NCBI GenBank assembly: GCA_964035545.1
Contig: OZ037771.1
Coordinates: forward strand, 11,908,980-11,972,979
From: Bugula neritina
Taxonomy: Eukaryota; Bryozoa; Gymnolaemata; Cheilostomatida; Bugulidae
Length of the DNA: 64,000 nt
Direction: 5' to 3'
This document shows positions 52,693 to 63,084 of the stretch, one piece after another. Numbering within the stretch: the stretch's first letter is position 1; every line of letters starts with the position of its first letter. Below the pieces are notes generated by a model that was not told the DNA's origin, ran no database searches, and saw nothing but the letters and a program-made list of their open reading frames with translations. A program made the position numbers and the translations under genes.

Positions 52693-53750
52693 ATGTCTTA
52701 CTATTCTGGATCGAAGGGTGAGTTAATTATGTTTTTGGTACGATAACTAGACTGCATCAGTCAGCTTTAGCTACACTAGCTAACGAGCTGGAGATTCGAT
52801 AATGATAAACAGTGGTGGGAATACACGTCGATTTTGATTTTAAATAATCTGCCATAGCGAGTGTGTTCTCCATCAACTATTCATTAGTCTGAATCTCACG
52901 AGTGTAACTGAACAGGATACCAGTCAGGCTGTACACGCCGACGGTACCTCAGTGTATAATCTTTAACACTGCTACTCTTTCAGATCATACTCGAGTGACC
53001 ACCTCCCGGTCACGGGACCAGCCAACTCCTCTACCTATGGAAGAAGAACCTGTAATGGAGAATGGCTTACCCGTGGTGCTTCGTCGACGACACCGCTGGG
53101 TGTCACCCACGACGGAAAGGAGAATTGAGGAAGCCTGGGGACCCAGTGAACCCCACCGGACCTGCCAGGTCTGCTTCGAGGAGTGCCCGTCACACCGCTC
53201 CCTGCGTCTGCATGTAGACGCCCATTTTCTACTCCATTTCTGCCCATGCAAGTTCCACGATGTATACCCGTATCCTGTGATCGTCCACGAGTTGAGCTGC
53301 TTCGCCGGAGAGGGCCATATTGTTGATGAGGACAGTTTCCCCCAGTACCTAGACACCATCAAGCCAGTCATCAAGAAGGCTATCACCCTGGTCGCACTAG
53401 CGTCAGGATTCCAAGCACTGCTGTTATCCGCCCGCCATAAGTCCCCTATGGTCCAGGGCCCGTCTCCTACCCCCGTCAACCCTAGCAACACCCCCGAATT
53501 AGAAGGAACAACAATACCCCCAATAACAGAGACTACTACAACCTCACCAAGGCCTAGCCGACTGGCTAATGTAGAAGAGCGGCTTGTAAAACTACAAGTC
53601 GAGTTTATGCAACTGGCCCCTGACCTGCTGGATACGACGACAGGTCTATACCAGCTGAAGGACTCAGTGGGGCGACTGAAGAGGCGGCTACGTGCCCGAC
53701 AGGCTCGACACAGAGCACGCTCGCTACAAGAGTCAGAGTCCACCCAATGA
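52693..53750 (+). CDS. G5 third ORF: two-zinc-finger protein, spliced
   Basis: The continuous frame 52995-53750 lacks an ATG at its start. A 25-base exon ATGTCTTACTATTCTGGATC.. (52693-52717) followed by GTGAGT and an acceptor CTACTCTTTCAG (52972-52983) joins it in frame, so the likely exons are 52693-52717 and 52984-53750 (intron 266 bases). Finger 1 is CQVC..HVDAH (C-x2-C-x12-H-x3-H). Finger 2 is CPC..HELSC. The block GHIVDEDSFPQYLDTIKPVI corresponds to one in the G4 protein. A Thr/Pro-rich linker and a basic, heptad-like tail (LYQLKDSVGRLKRRLRARQA) follow. No frameshift or stop interrupts the 256 codons of exon 2, although most of the element's enzymes are gone. Confidence 0.82.
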
Positions 53751-54035
53751 GTATGCCTGGGGTAGGCACCTTTCGTTGAGCTGTATTTCGTCTGGAAAGT
53801 GACGAGTGCTCCGACATTAGCCCGCGTGATGGTAAGCACCCTCTCTCTTTATAGCTGACTAGATGTGTGTGTTCGATCACCCTGTTTACTTCTGTATATA
53901 AATGTTGTCGTACTCAACTATTTCTCTTCTTCCTTTTTGTGTGTTTACTTATGTATGTTTTTCTTTTTGGATTATTGTATTGTTTTTCTTTATGCGTTTT
54001 TTTTTTGTATTGTGTTATCAGAAAGTAGGGCTTTC

Positions 54036-54054
54036 TGCCGGGGGGGGGGGGCGG
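54036..54054 (+). promoter_or_regulatory. G5 polypurine tract
   Basis: A run of about 13 G with GCGG directly before the 3' LTR. Confidence 0.65.
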
Positions 54055-54396
54055 TGTAGTGAGTCATGCAAAGTACAAATACGGGAATTGCCCTCTCTCC
54101 GTTCTTGGAATACTAAGGCCCTTATGTAGCAACCAATTAGCAGCACCGGAAGATATGCTTCCGACTCACGTGACACTTCCCGGGCTATTGACAATTGATC
54201 ACGGGAGGCTTGAAGTAGAAACATGTGTTAGTAGTTGACTGATGTATAGGATAATTTGATATAATGTTTGCTTTGTGTTTTATTGTGGATAATAAATATA
54301 ATTACTCGACAGCTACCCTAGTAATTGCTAGTAGAATAGCCAACTAAGTATACGCAAGTAGATAACTCACGCACAGTAATTGCACAAATTACTACA
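54055..54396 (+). repeat. G5 3' LTR, 342 bp
   Basis: Nearly identical to 49905-50257 except for a 12-base deletion near 54200 and a few substitutions. Confidence 0.93.
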
Positions 54397-54736
54397 GCTG
54401 AAACAATATATTTTTGTTTCCTATTGCTCCACAAGTAAACTATATAATTATGTTGAAAAAATAATATATGTGTGGTGTGGGATATTTCATTGCAGGTTAG
54501 TGTCCAAGAGACGGAAAATGTTGATAGCACACCAAGAACAAAATTATTATCTATATGATGGTTTTTTTCTGACTCAAGAATTAGGTTAGGGACTATACTT
54601 TGTATTTTAATATAGATTTTGGGGTTATTTTTCTTCGACGTATATATTTTTGGAATACTTCTAACACCATTTGTAATGGAAAATTGAGTTATCTTTTTTC
54701 TATATATTTTCAGAACAATTTTACTTTTTGTCATAT
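54397..54736. other. Spacer between G5 and G6
   Basis: AT-rich host DNA; nothing recognised. Confidence 0.45.
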
Positions 54737-55364
54737 TGTGATATTTTTGTGGGTTGAATAGAACTAGTGCCTGAACATACTCTTTGTTAGAGAGAACAAG
54801 ATGTATTGTATAGTTGAAGAAATCTTTATTTAGTCGAATTATATATAATAGTAAAGGTCTTTTGCCAGTGAGCTCCAGTAGTAGACTGAACTACACTGGA
54901 GCTCGCTGGCTTTTATATACAACAAGATACAGTGCTTTTTCATTGTTGCCGAGATCGGAGGCCCGAAATGCCGAAAATCAGCACTTCGGTAGTCCGAAAC
55001 ACCGAATTTCGGCACTTCGGGCTTCCGGTAGCCCGAAATACCGATTTTCGGTATTTCGGCATTTCGAAAAACCGAAATGCCGATCTCGCAACCGGAAAAA
55101 AGTACATGCAAACATCTACTACACAATTACAGCATAAAAACTGATACGCAACATTAGTACAAGAAATATTACATAACTTCAGAATGCGTATTTCAGTAAA
55201 ATTACATTATGTTGAAAGCTTCAACAGTAATTACCATACTTAGGCATTAGCAAGCTAGCTTACTTAACTATAATTACAGAGTTAATAACGATACGCAACA
55301 GTATTTATGATATACTGTTGCACGCTGTTATTTCGCAACTAATAGAGGGTAAAAATCCATTACA
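54737..55364 (-). repeat. G6 3' LTR, 628 bp, with internal palindromes
   Basis: Starts TGTGATATTTTTG and ends AAATCCATTACA. Two palindromic blocks stand out: 54866-54911 (GAGCTCCAGTAGTAG with its inverse, ending GGAGCTC) and 54946-55097, a dense array of CCGAAATGCCG/CGGCATTTCGG words bounded by CGAGATCGG and CCGATCTCG. The second block could be a small nested element. The last 270 bases are repeated at 59968-60237. Confidence 0.85.
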
Positions 55365-55376
55365 TTCTCCCCCCAT
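55365..55376 (-). promoter_or_regulatory. G6 polypurine tract
   Basis: The element strand reads GATGGGGGGAGAA immediately before the 3' LTR. Confidence 0.75.
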
Positions 55377-55567
55377 CGAAAAGCATCCCCTTTTCGATAA
55401 CAGAGACAAAGTGTTTGTACAAACAGGTCAAAAATAAAACACAACAGTAGAAAATATGTGGTTAACAGAAAAGTATTATGATTAAGCACGCGTGTCACAA
55501 TAAACAATCGTAGTAGCACCCACAATATATACAGTTCGGGTGGCTAATGCCTAATTGTTCGGTTTGG

Positions 55568-56608
55568 TCATTGGAGGTGGTGCACCAGGCCTTCTATCTC
55601 TTCAGTACATCGGTCAAGGATACTGGACCAGGCCTGGATTGCACTATCCAGGACGCACTCGCGGTAAGGAGGTGCCACATTTTGCCGGTGGCGGGGCATC
55701 TGCGGATGCGGCGGCTGAATCTTCTCTCCTATTTGGCTGACTGGTGCTCCAGGCTCTTTGCCTAGTCTTGCCAGTGCTACCCGTAGAGGCTGGGTGGTGG
55801 CTGCGGCAGCGCCATCTCCAATCAGCTGAGCAGGTAGCAGGGACGTGGCCCCATCTTTCTTCTCTTGAGGGGGTTCCAAGTCGGTCAGGAGTATGGGGTA
55901 TCGCCACCTACCTTGGCCAACATTACCCGAAAAAGCTGGGTATCTGTTGTCCAGGTGACTGTGCTGGTCTGGGGGCTGTTGCTTTTGAAGAAGTCCTGTA
56001 CTGCCAGGGCTATTCTGCAACTGAGACTCGGAGTTTTTACCCGTACTGGGTGTACCACTCCTTTGTGGGGACATCTCCATGTGTCCCACGTGATAGTCCG
56101 CCAAATATCTGAGTGGTTTCCTATCTTTTTGACTCCTCAATGGATGGGCAGGCACTTGTAGTGCCAGTGGCTCTTCAGTTGCCAATGTAGGGAGGTCTCC
56201 GCCTTCACTCGTAACACGGGTGGGGGTGTCCTCCCCCGAGAGGGGTGGTGGCCCTAGGGCCTGCTGCTGCTGCCGCCGTTCCTGCCTTTGCAGCTGTTCA
56301 AGCTGTTCCAGCAGGGCGGCCTGTCCCTGATCCGCCTCCCTTGGGATGACAATTTCCACTTCTCGGGGTTGGGTGGTCCTTCCCCGATGGTTGGGCTGGC
56401 AGTTGGGCTTCAGGAGGGATGGTGCTTGACCCACTGCGTCTGGGCTGGCATGGTAAGGTTTCAGGCGCTGCTCGCTCTAGACCGAGACCTGGCCAGAGCG
56501 CTCCACACGGTACGTGTGGTTGGGCAGCACCTCCACTACACAGTAGGGACCGACGAACTTGGGCTGAAGCTTAGCCGACGGTCCGCGTCGCCTACAATAG
56601 CTCACCAT
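55568..56608 (-). pseudogene. G6 pol C-terminal tail with nonsense codons
   Basis: In the integrase frame after a TAG at 56609-56611. LQPKFVGPYCVVEVLPNHTY is the GPY-type module, a second TAG interrupts near 56478, then comes a Pro/Gln-rich linker (LEQLEQLQRQERRQQQQ) and an end unlike G4 and G5 (IQAWSSILDRCTEEIEGLVH). It lacks the SCE..NFC tail motif and no separate third ORF follows, so G6 belongs to a different lineage. Confidence 0.75.
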
Positions 56609-57565
56609 CTAGACCCAGTCTCCCACCTGGTACAATGGGGGCTCTTCCGAGTCCTCTGTGCGGGTCTGCCACTGCTGGGTACGCAGTGCATCATGAGCTT
56701 TGCCCATGATGTCTATCAGACCCTCCACATACTCGTATACCGGTGACTCGGGGGCAGGAACATGGTATGTCAGGTGTTCCGGAACCCGCATCTCTCGGCC
56801 TAGCATCAGGAAGTTTGGGGTCTCCTGCGTGGCGGAGTGTGGTGTGCTGCGGTAGGCCCGCATGATTTGCGGCAGCACCACGTCCCATTCTTCCAGACCT
56901 CGACCAAGGAGCTGGCTCCTGAGGGCGTCACCCAACATCCTGTTGTTCCGCTCGACGACTCCGTTCCCTTGCGGGTGATATGGGGTGGTCCAACTCTGGT
57001 TCACCCCCCATATCCGGCAGAGGTCTCCCATGAGCTGGGACTGGAACTGGGCACCCTGGTCCGTATGTATCTGCTCGGGTAAACCGAGGTAACAGAATAC
57101 ATGTTGGTCCAGGGTCCGGGCCACCGTGGGGGCTGTTGCGTCTGGAATAGCCAGAGCATCTGCCCACCGGGTAAAGTGGTCCGTGAGCACCAGTATCCAG
57201 GTGTTCCCTCTGGCGGATAACGGCATAGGCCCAACGAGGTCTAACGCCACTACTTGCCACGGTCGACCAGCGTACAGCCGGCGTCGACCAGTGGTTTCCA
57301 TGGGGCGGCCATGCTTGCTAGCTTGGCAGACCTCGCATTGCCGTACCTGCAGTCGTACGACCCGAGTCATTCCGGGCCAATACCAACGCAGCCGCAGACA
57401 CCTGATGACCCGACTGACTCCAGAATGAGCCTGCTTATGGGTGTCCCAGATCAGTCCCGTCGGAGGGCGCGTGGACAGACGACGCGGTCTCTCTCCTGCT
57501 GACGGTTGTCTGCTGCCCACGTTATCGTCAGGAGGCCAACAGGACTGACCTTGAAGGCATCCCAA
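56609..57565 (-). CDS. pol: G6 pol: integrase
   Basis: After a one-base loss near 57450 the frame continues with LIWDTHKQAHSGVSRVIRC, the C-x2-C of the zinc finger (CEVC), and the core with VALDLVGPMP, HTDQGAQFQSQ and YHPQGNGVVERNNRM, so D, D and E are present. It ends at a TAG that replaces the Trp of the GDWVW motif. The listed upstream end (57565) includes out-of-frame sequence; true homology starts near 57450. Confidence 0.85.
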   Translation of the reverse strand: MGCLQGQSCWPPDDNVGSRQPSAGERPRRLSTRPPTGLIWDTHKQAHSGVSRVIRCLRLRWYWPGMTRVVRLQVRQCEVCQASKHGRPMETTGRRRLYAGRPWQVVALDLVGPMPLSARGNTWILVLTDHFTRWADALAIPDATAPTVARTLDQHVFCYLGLPEQIHTDQGAQFQSQLMGDLCRIWGVNQSWTTPYHPQGNGVVERNNRMLGDALRSQLLGRGLEEWDVVLPQIMRAYRSTPHSATQETPNFLMLGREMRVPEHLTYHVPAPESPVYEYVEGLIDIMGKAHDALRTQQWQTRTEDSEEPPLYQVGDWV

Positions 57566-58557
57566 CGACGACAGAGGAGTTGGAACTCAACGTCTCCCTG
57601 CCACTGCTGTTCCTCGCTAGGTCGTCGGCCCTCCTTCTTGGCCCGGAAAATGTCTGCTACCGCGCCGGGTAGCGTCTGCTGGTGTCGGCACAGCTCCTTG
57701 ACATTCTGGTACAGAGTGGGGTTGGCGTGGAGCGCCTGGACGTCGTCTGAGTGGGTTTCGGTCCGAAGATGGCCGTGCTCCCACCGATAGACGGCGCCTT
57801 CCCCTAACTCTGTTTCTACGTCAAGGTGAGCGGGTCCCCCGTCCCGCTTTTCAATGTGCAGGCATTGCTTACAGTCCTCTACCGGCCGGCGGCTCATGCC
57901 GTCGGCGTTCCCGTGCTTCCGGCCAGCACGGTGCTCTATCCGGTAAGATAACTCGGCAAGAATCTCTAGCCAACGAGCTACCTGGCTCGAGGGCTCCGCA
58001 CGTTTACACAACCATATCAGTGATGCATGGTCTGTTCGCAAACAGAACGTTCTCCCATACAGATATGGCCGAAAGTGCTTGACCGCCTTGACTACTGCTA
58101 GGAGTTCCTTCCTAGTGGTGCAGTAGTTCTTCTCGGCGGCCGCGAGAGTCTTGCTGTAGCAAGCCACGACCACCTCACTTCCACCCTGGACTTGAGACAG
58201 GACAGCTCCCATGCTGTGGTCACTAGCGTCGGTGTCCAAGATGTATTCCTTGGCTGGATCAGGATACGCCAGAGTTGGTGCCTCCATTAGCCGTTGCTTG
58301 AGGTGGTCGAATGCCTGCTGCTCCTTCTGCGTCCACTGCCACCGGACCCCTTTTGCGGTCAGCCGATTTAACGGCTGAGCCACTCCTGCGAAGCCAGGTA
58401 TGTACTGCCGGTAGTACCCTACTAGGCCCAAGAATGCGCGCAACTCAGGGAGGTCACGGGGGACAGTCCACTCCTTCACAGCCTGTACCTTCTCTGGGTC
58501 GGTAGCGACCCCATCACGGCCCACCACATGGCCCAGGTACGTGACTTCCGGCTGCAA
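57451..58557 (-). CDS. pol: G6 pol: RT end, RNase H and linker
   Basis: Begins in the RT thumb (VTYLGHVVGRDGVATDPEKV). RNase H follows (ILDTDASDHSMGAVLSQ, RTDHASLIWL), then the linker to integrase (VADIFRAKKEGRRPSEEQ). It ends at a TGA created by a one-base loss at CPRALRRD. Confidence 0.87.
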   Translation of the reverse strand: MQPEVTYLGHVVGRDGVATDPEKVQAVKEWTVPRDLPELRAFLGLVGYYRQYIPGFAGVAQPLNRLTAKGVRWQWTQKEQQAFDHLKQRLMEAPTLAYPDPAKEYILDTDASDHSMGAVLSQVQGGSEVVVACYSKTLAAAEKNYCTTRKELLAVVKAVKHFRPYLYGRTFCLRTDHASLIWLCKRAEPSSQVARWLEILAELSYRIEHRAGRKHGNADGMSRRPVEDCKQCLHIEKRDGGPAHLDVETELGEGAVYRWEHGHLRTETHSDDVQALHANPTLYQNVKELCRHQQTLPGAVADIFRAKKEGRRPSEEQQWQGDVEFQLLCRRWDAFKVSPVGLLTITWAADNRQQERDRVVCPRALRRD

Positions 58558-58577
58558 GAGTGCACACTTGGAGGGCT

Positions 58578-59890
58578 TCAGCTGAGTCCAGCTGCCCGGA
58601 GGCAGTCAAAGACCTCCCGCAGACGACTGACATGAGTCGAAAAGTCTGGGGATATGACAATGACGTCGTCCAGATAGATGAGGAGGGTCTTCCAGTGTAA
58701 TTCACTGAGGACCTGATCCATGAGCCGTTGGAAAGTTGCCGGGGCGGACATTAGTCCAAATGGCAGTACTTTCCACTTCCAGAGCCCGTCGCGAGTAATG
58801 AATGCTGCTTTGTCCTGGGCATCAGGACTGAGGGGCACTTGCCAGTACCTGCTAAGCAGATCCAAAGTACTGAAGTACTTGCTACCCGCGAGGGCATCCA
58901 GAGACTCATCTATCCGTGGGAGAGGGTAGGCGTCTTGGATGGTAACGCTGTTGAGTCTGCGGTAGTCCACACAGAACCTCCAGCTACCATCTTTCTTCTT
59001 GACCAGGACTACTGGAGAGCTCCACGCACCGTGGGCAGGCTCAATCAGATCCCGGTCGAGAAGATCTTGCACCTGTCGGCTCACCTCCTTCTCTTTCTCC
59101 GGGCCTAGACGCTGGGTGGGCTGCCTGATGGGAGTGGTGCCGGCTGCCAGGGGTATCTCGTGAGAGATAACCTTAGTCAGCCCCATGTCTTCATCACCAC
59201 GACTGAAGACATCACTGTACTCCGCAAGTAGTTGAGCTAGTACTTGGCGTTCAGTACTACTCGTACAGTTGCCGCACGCTCCATCGTACAGGTCAGCCAT
59301 ATGCTCCGGGACTGCTCTTCGGCTGGTGCGAGGGGGGTTTCCCTGGGTATCGGCCACTGTTTCCAGTGCCGGACCCACATTCGCGTCCTGGATAGAGTGG
59401 TACTTCCCCACCAGCGCTCCGGCCAATAATCGGACAGGTTCCGTGAAGGGGTTGATACACTGCACGAGGAGCTCTTGCCGACAATCTAGCCGATTCAGGC
59501 TGTTTGCTAGTCGGATCGCTCCGTGCGTTCCCTCAACCACTCCCAGGTCAGCGATCTCCTTGCAGTTGACTCTGCAGCGGAGAGTCGCTTGGGATCTTCT
59601 CGGAACTGTGCAGTCCTGCACTACCTGGACTCCACCCACCAAGGGTATGCCGAACTTGTCAACACAGACAAGTTCCCTTCCAGCCATCACCACCACCGAC
59701 TTCTGGAAATCCATGCGGCACTGGTGTTTCTCCAGAAATGGCATTCCTAGGATAGCGTCCTCCTTCAGCTGGCTGACTATGAACGTCTCGTGAATCGCTT
59801 GATCACGGACGCGACCAGGTAGCGTAATAACGCCGTAAAAAGGGATGCACGATCCGTCCGCCAACGTACCATGCGCACCTTCGTACGGCT
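58578..59890 (-). CDS. pol: G6 pol: truncated protease and RT
   Basis: Opens in the protease after the active-site strand, which is deleted, with GTLADGSCIPFYG. It continues through ACVDKFGIPLVGG, then RT with LVKKKDGSWRFCVDYRRLN, LPFGLMSAPATFQ and YLDDVIVIS. It ends at a TGA after a single A is lost in the LKLKPSK motif near 58578. The first start-like codon is internal and meaningless. Confidence 0.87.
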
Positions 59891-59898
59891 CGAGGCTC

Positions 59899-60237
59899 GC
59901 CCGAAATGCCGATTTTCAGTATTTCGGCATTAATTTTCGGAAAACCGAAATGCCGATCTCGCAACCGGAAAAAAGTACATGCAAACATCTACTACACAAT
60001 TACAGCATAAAAACTGATACGCAACATTAGTACAAGAAATATTACATAACTTCAGAATGCGTATTTCAGTAAAATTACATTATGTTGAAAGCTTCAACAG
60101 TAATTACCATACTTAGGCATTAGAAAGCTAGCTTACTTAACTATAATTACAGAGTTAATAACGATACGCAACAGTATTTATGATATACTGTTGCACGCTG
60201 TTATTTCGCAACTAATAGAGGGTAAAAATCCATTACA
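59899..60237 (-). repeat. G6 5' LTR remnant
   Basis: From about 59968 to 60237 it matches 55095-55364 with almost no change. Upstream it keeps a shortened piece of the CCGAAATGCCG palindrome and is fused to protease at GAGGCTCG|CCCGAAATGCC. The deletion joined two places with short shared sequence. Confidence 0.87.
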
Positions 60238-60297
60238 ATATGAATCTGATTTCGGTCGGATTTTTGGTGTCTGATTCAGCCCAAAATTTGGACGAAG

Positions 60298-60385
60298 TAT
60301 TCTAGAATTTGAGGCGCCCGAATTCTAGAGCATGATGAAAGGGTGAGCTCTCCAGCATAAATTGATCAGTCTACTGCTGGAGCTC
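60298..60385. repeat. Two adjacent hairpins next to G6
   Basis: CTAGAATTTGAGGCGCC..GAATTCTAG (60302-60329) and GAGCTCTCCAGCA..TGCTGGAGCTC (60345-60385) are inverted repeats with short loops. The second shares GAGCTC, CCAG and an AGTCTACT word with the hairpin at 54866-54911 inside the G6 LTR, so the two may be related. Confidence 0.6.
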
Positions 60386-61628
60386 GAAAGGAACGTGTCC
60401 TACATGTACATACAGACTATTATACTTTTCTAGGAAACATGTAGATAGAGACACCTAATTACATCTGGAATTGCCTGCTCTCTATTTTTTCTTCCACAGA
60501 GAGTTATGTTCTCTGGATAATATTCTATAAAGCCCCAATTTATCACAGGATATTATGTATAGTATCTCATTGAATTAAATTAGTTATTTAACATAGTATA
60601 TTAATGATGCATTAATTCAGAAAAATGAAACAGTGATTGAAGAATTATAAAACTAGCTAATTTTGATAGCTTTTACAAACTATATTTATACAAAAAAATG
60701 ACGCTTGTTTAGATCACAATAGTTTCTTTCGTGAACGAAGCTGGTTTATTCAATGCAAATAATATAATTCTTTATCATTACAGTGTACATTTATACATAT
60801 TTTTATGTTATAGAAGCTTAAACATCTGTCTTTTACAACACCAAGTTGGCACATTTATCTGCTGTTATAATTAAACATACTTCATAGCAGATGACAGAAA
60901 TTCTAAACAATTTATTATAAAAAAGCTATATGTTTATGTTAAAAATGCGGTGAAACATTTTAGCTTTCAACACTATTTTACTTTATAGCTTTATCACTGA
61001 TTATCATGGTCAGCTTTGTTGTTCTTGTTTAATTTAAAAGTGTTTTTGACACATAGCTGCATTACCTTCATGCTCTCATGTGAGCACAGAATATTATTAG
61101 CTTGTCATGGTAAAATATTATAAGTCAACTCTAATTCATGGTACTGGAGCTAATTGTCTCCAATAAAATAGATGAGGGTGATCCTTTATTTGTTACAGAA
61201 AATACCACAAGGCTTATGAAATTGCAATAACAAAAACTAAACTTGATTCGGTATGTATATCAAAGTTTATTTCCACATGTTAAAATTGTAGTTTTAAAAG
61301 AAGGCAACTTCAAAAGAGTTGGAAATGAACCATTGGGAAGTTGTTTTTAACATAATCTGTTGAAACACATTGGGGGGGGGGGCAAAAATTCAAAATCAGA
61401 AATAATACCAATTAGAAAGTTCTGCAGAAAGATAAACATTATTGCCGTTAATTTTCTTTGATTGCCTTTTTCAATGCCATGAAGCTGGAGACAATAGACG
61501 AAAGAGCTTCTAACAGTTTAAGTAGAAATTCAAGCATCTTGTGGGTTTAAAACCTGCAAATATAAATAACATATTTGGTTGTCTAAAAATACCACTATAT
61601 ATAAATTAATTATAATATTAATTATAGA

Positions 61629-61631
<3 letters not shown>
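60386..61631. other. AT-rich intergenic DNA
   Basis: No exon or repeat recognised; a G10 run at about 61373. Confidence 0.4.

Positions 61632-61699
<68 letters not shown>
61632..61699. repeat. (TA)n microsatellite
   Basis: About 34 perfect TA units directly 3' (element sense) of the hammerhead motif. Confidence 0.95.
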
Positions 61700-61702
<3 letters not shown>

Positions 61703-61707
61703 CAATC

Positions 61708-61750
61708 TGTGGACAGCAGCTGTTTCGGGGTTTGTCCCCTCATCAGCACA
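61708..61750 (-). ncRNA. Minimal hammerhead ribozyme
   Basis: The reverse strand reads TGTG, CTGATGA, GGGG-ACAAA-CCCC, GAA, ACAG-CTG-CTGT, C, CACA. All conserved core bases are present (CUGAUGA, GAA, A15.1-U16.1, C17). Three stems form: I TGTG/CACA (4 bp), II GGGG/CCCC (4 bp) and III ACAG/CTGT (4 bp, 3-base loop). Predicted self-cleavage is after GTC, between 61712 and 61711. Short stem III forms are known from Penelope-like elements, and such coding sequence lies 1.6 kb upstream on the same strand. Confidence 0.85.
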
Positions 61751-62973
61751 TATATATATATTATATAATGCTTTATTTAAAAGTACAGCATTTATAACTG
61801 CACAGTTGAAACAAAAAGTTGTAGAAAAAGTGATACTAAATTACTCATTAAATAAACACATGTAATTTATCCAAGTTTACATCAATTTGTAATTATTTTA
61901 AGCACTATTCAAAGACAATATATTAATAAAACCCCATTATATAATTAAATCTTACTTTTAAAATTTTAAAATTTAAAGACTATATGCATGTTTAACTTTG
62001 TTATTAATTTGTTATTTACCATGGAAACATGAAGACAACTTAGCAGCTTCAACACTTTATTATAAATTAATGAATAATTAGGTAACGTATAGACTCACCT
62101 CTGTATGGAGCTGAAAATGTGTATATTTTAGAAAGCTTCTACCTGTCTCAGGACTATGTGATTGCCTCTGCACAGCCAGTTGTAGTGGCTTGTGATTGAA
62201 AACCTGATCGCTTTTATACTTAACTCTTATCTCACTTCAACCAATCAACATTGACGCACGACCTTGTTCGATTCTAAATTTAGTTTCTTGCTCCTCCAAC
62301 AGGATCTTTGACTCAGATCAAGTTTTCCAAAAAAGTTTGCTCTTAGAATATGTAAAAACTTTATTTGCTGCTATTTCGTAGGTTTTATGTTATCCTGTGG
62401 AACTGAATATGTATTTGCCAGTTCATGTTTGTATTAAACTATCTGCTATCATAACAATACAATACCTTTCATTACACAGTTTTATAAAGACAGGTGATGC
62501 ACAGAATATAAGAATCTGATATTTTGTTATGCAGTTTGATATCATTATATATAAACAAAGCAATTTGTATTGTATGTCATCCAAGCAACGCCTTGAGTAG
62601 TGGGATGGCTTGTCTAAGGTATATTTTCAGACGTACAATTTTTAGAAAGTGAACCCAATGCTTATGGAATTGATTTATGAAATAAACTGTTACACTGTTT
62701 ATAACAAAACTTGTACAAATATTTTTAGAAGCATGCATTTTGCATTTGCACTTGCAGGATTTTGTTAAGGTATTATAATAGTGAGTACTGCACTGTACAC
62801 ACTGCTAGTTGGCTGTGTCTTACATGGTCTATTCTAGCTCGACATCAACTCTGTGAATGAAATTGATTTATTAGTCGGAATTTGATGTAAAGGAGGGCAT
62901 AAATTGTGTCTGATAAGAGAAACAGGTCTTTCTAGCCTTGATGAATGACACCTTTTAAGAAAGAGAGAGGAAA
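61751..62973 (-). other. Probable non-coding 3' part of the Penelope-like region
   Basis: AT-rich sequence between the hammerhead and the (TA)n tract, without an ORF of interest. Ownership by the Penelope-like element is inferred from order and strand only. Confidence 0.35.
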
Positions 62974-62987
62974 CTATATATATATTA

Positions 62988-63053
<66 letters not shown>
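62974..63053. repeat. (TA)n microsatellite
   Basis: About 40 TA units, interrupted once near 62985-62992. Confidence 0.95.
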
Positions 63054-63055
<2 letters not shown>

Positions 63056-63084
63056 TAATGAACGATAAAATTTGACTTAAAACA

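Larger units (their letters stand above)
49905..54396 (+). mobile_element. G5: non-autonomous Ty3/gypsy deletion derivative, 4492 bp
   Basis: LTRs 49905-50257 and 54055-54396 begin TGTAGTGAGTCATGC and end ACTACA. Target duplication GCTG at 49901-49904 and 54397-54400. Compared with G4 the internal part lacks most of gag, the whole RT and RNase H, and the integrase core. It keeps the primer site, Gag N-terminus, protease, RT-proximal linker, integrase HHCC finger, pol tail and third ORF. The main LTR difference is a 12-base deletion, so it moved fairly recently and must have relied on enzymes from another element. Confidence 0.93.
54737..60237 (-). mobile_element. G6: Ty3/gypsy element with gag and half the 5' LTR deleted
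   Basis: Target duplication ATAT at 54733-54736 and 60238-60241. The 3' LTR is complete (54737-55364). The right end keeps only the last part of the 5' LTR (about 59899-60237), joined directly to protease codons. The primer site, gag, shift site and start of protease are missing. Internal order on the reverse strand: protease remainder, RT, RNase H, integrase, proline/glutamine-rich tail, purine tract, LTR. Breaks: one-base losses near 58578 and 57450 and TAG codons near 56609 and 56478. Confidence 0.9.

Noticed and set aside
61579-61797. 72-aa ORF with YIYI repeat
   Set aside because: It is the translation of a (TA)n microsatellite.
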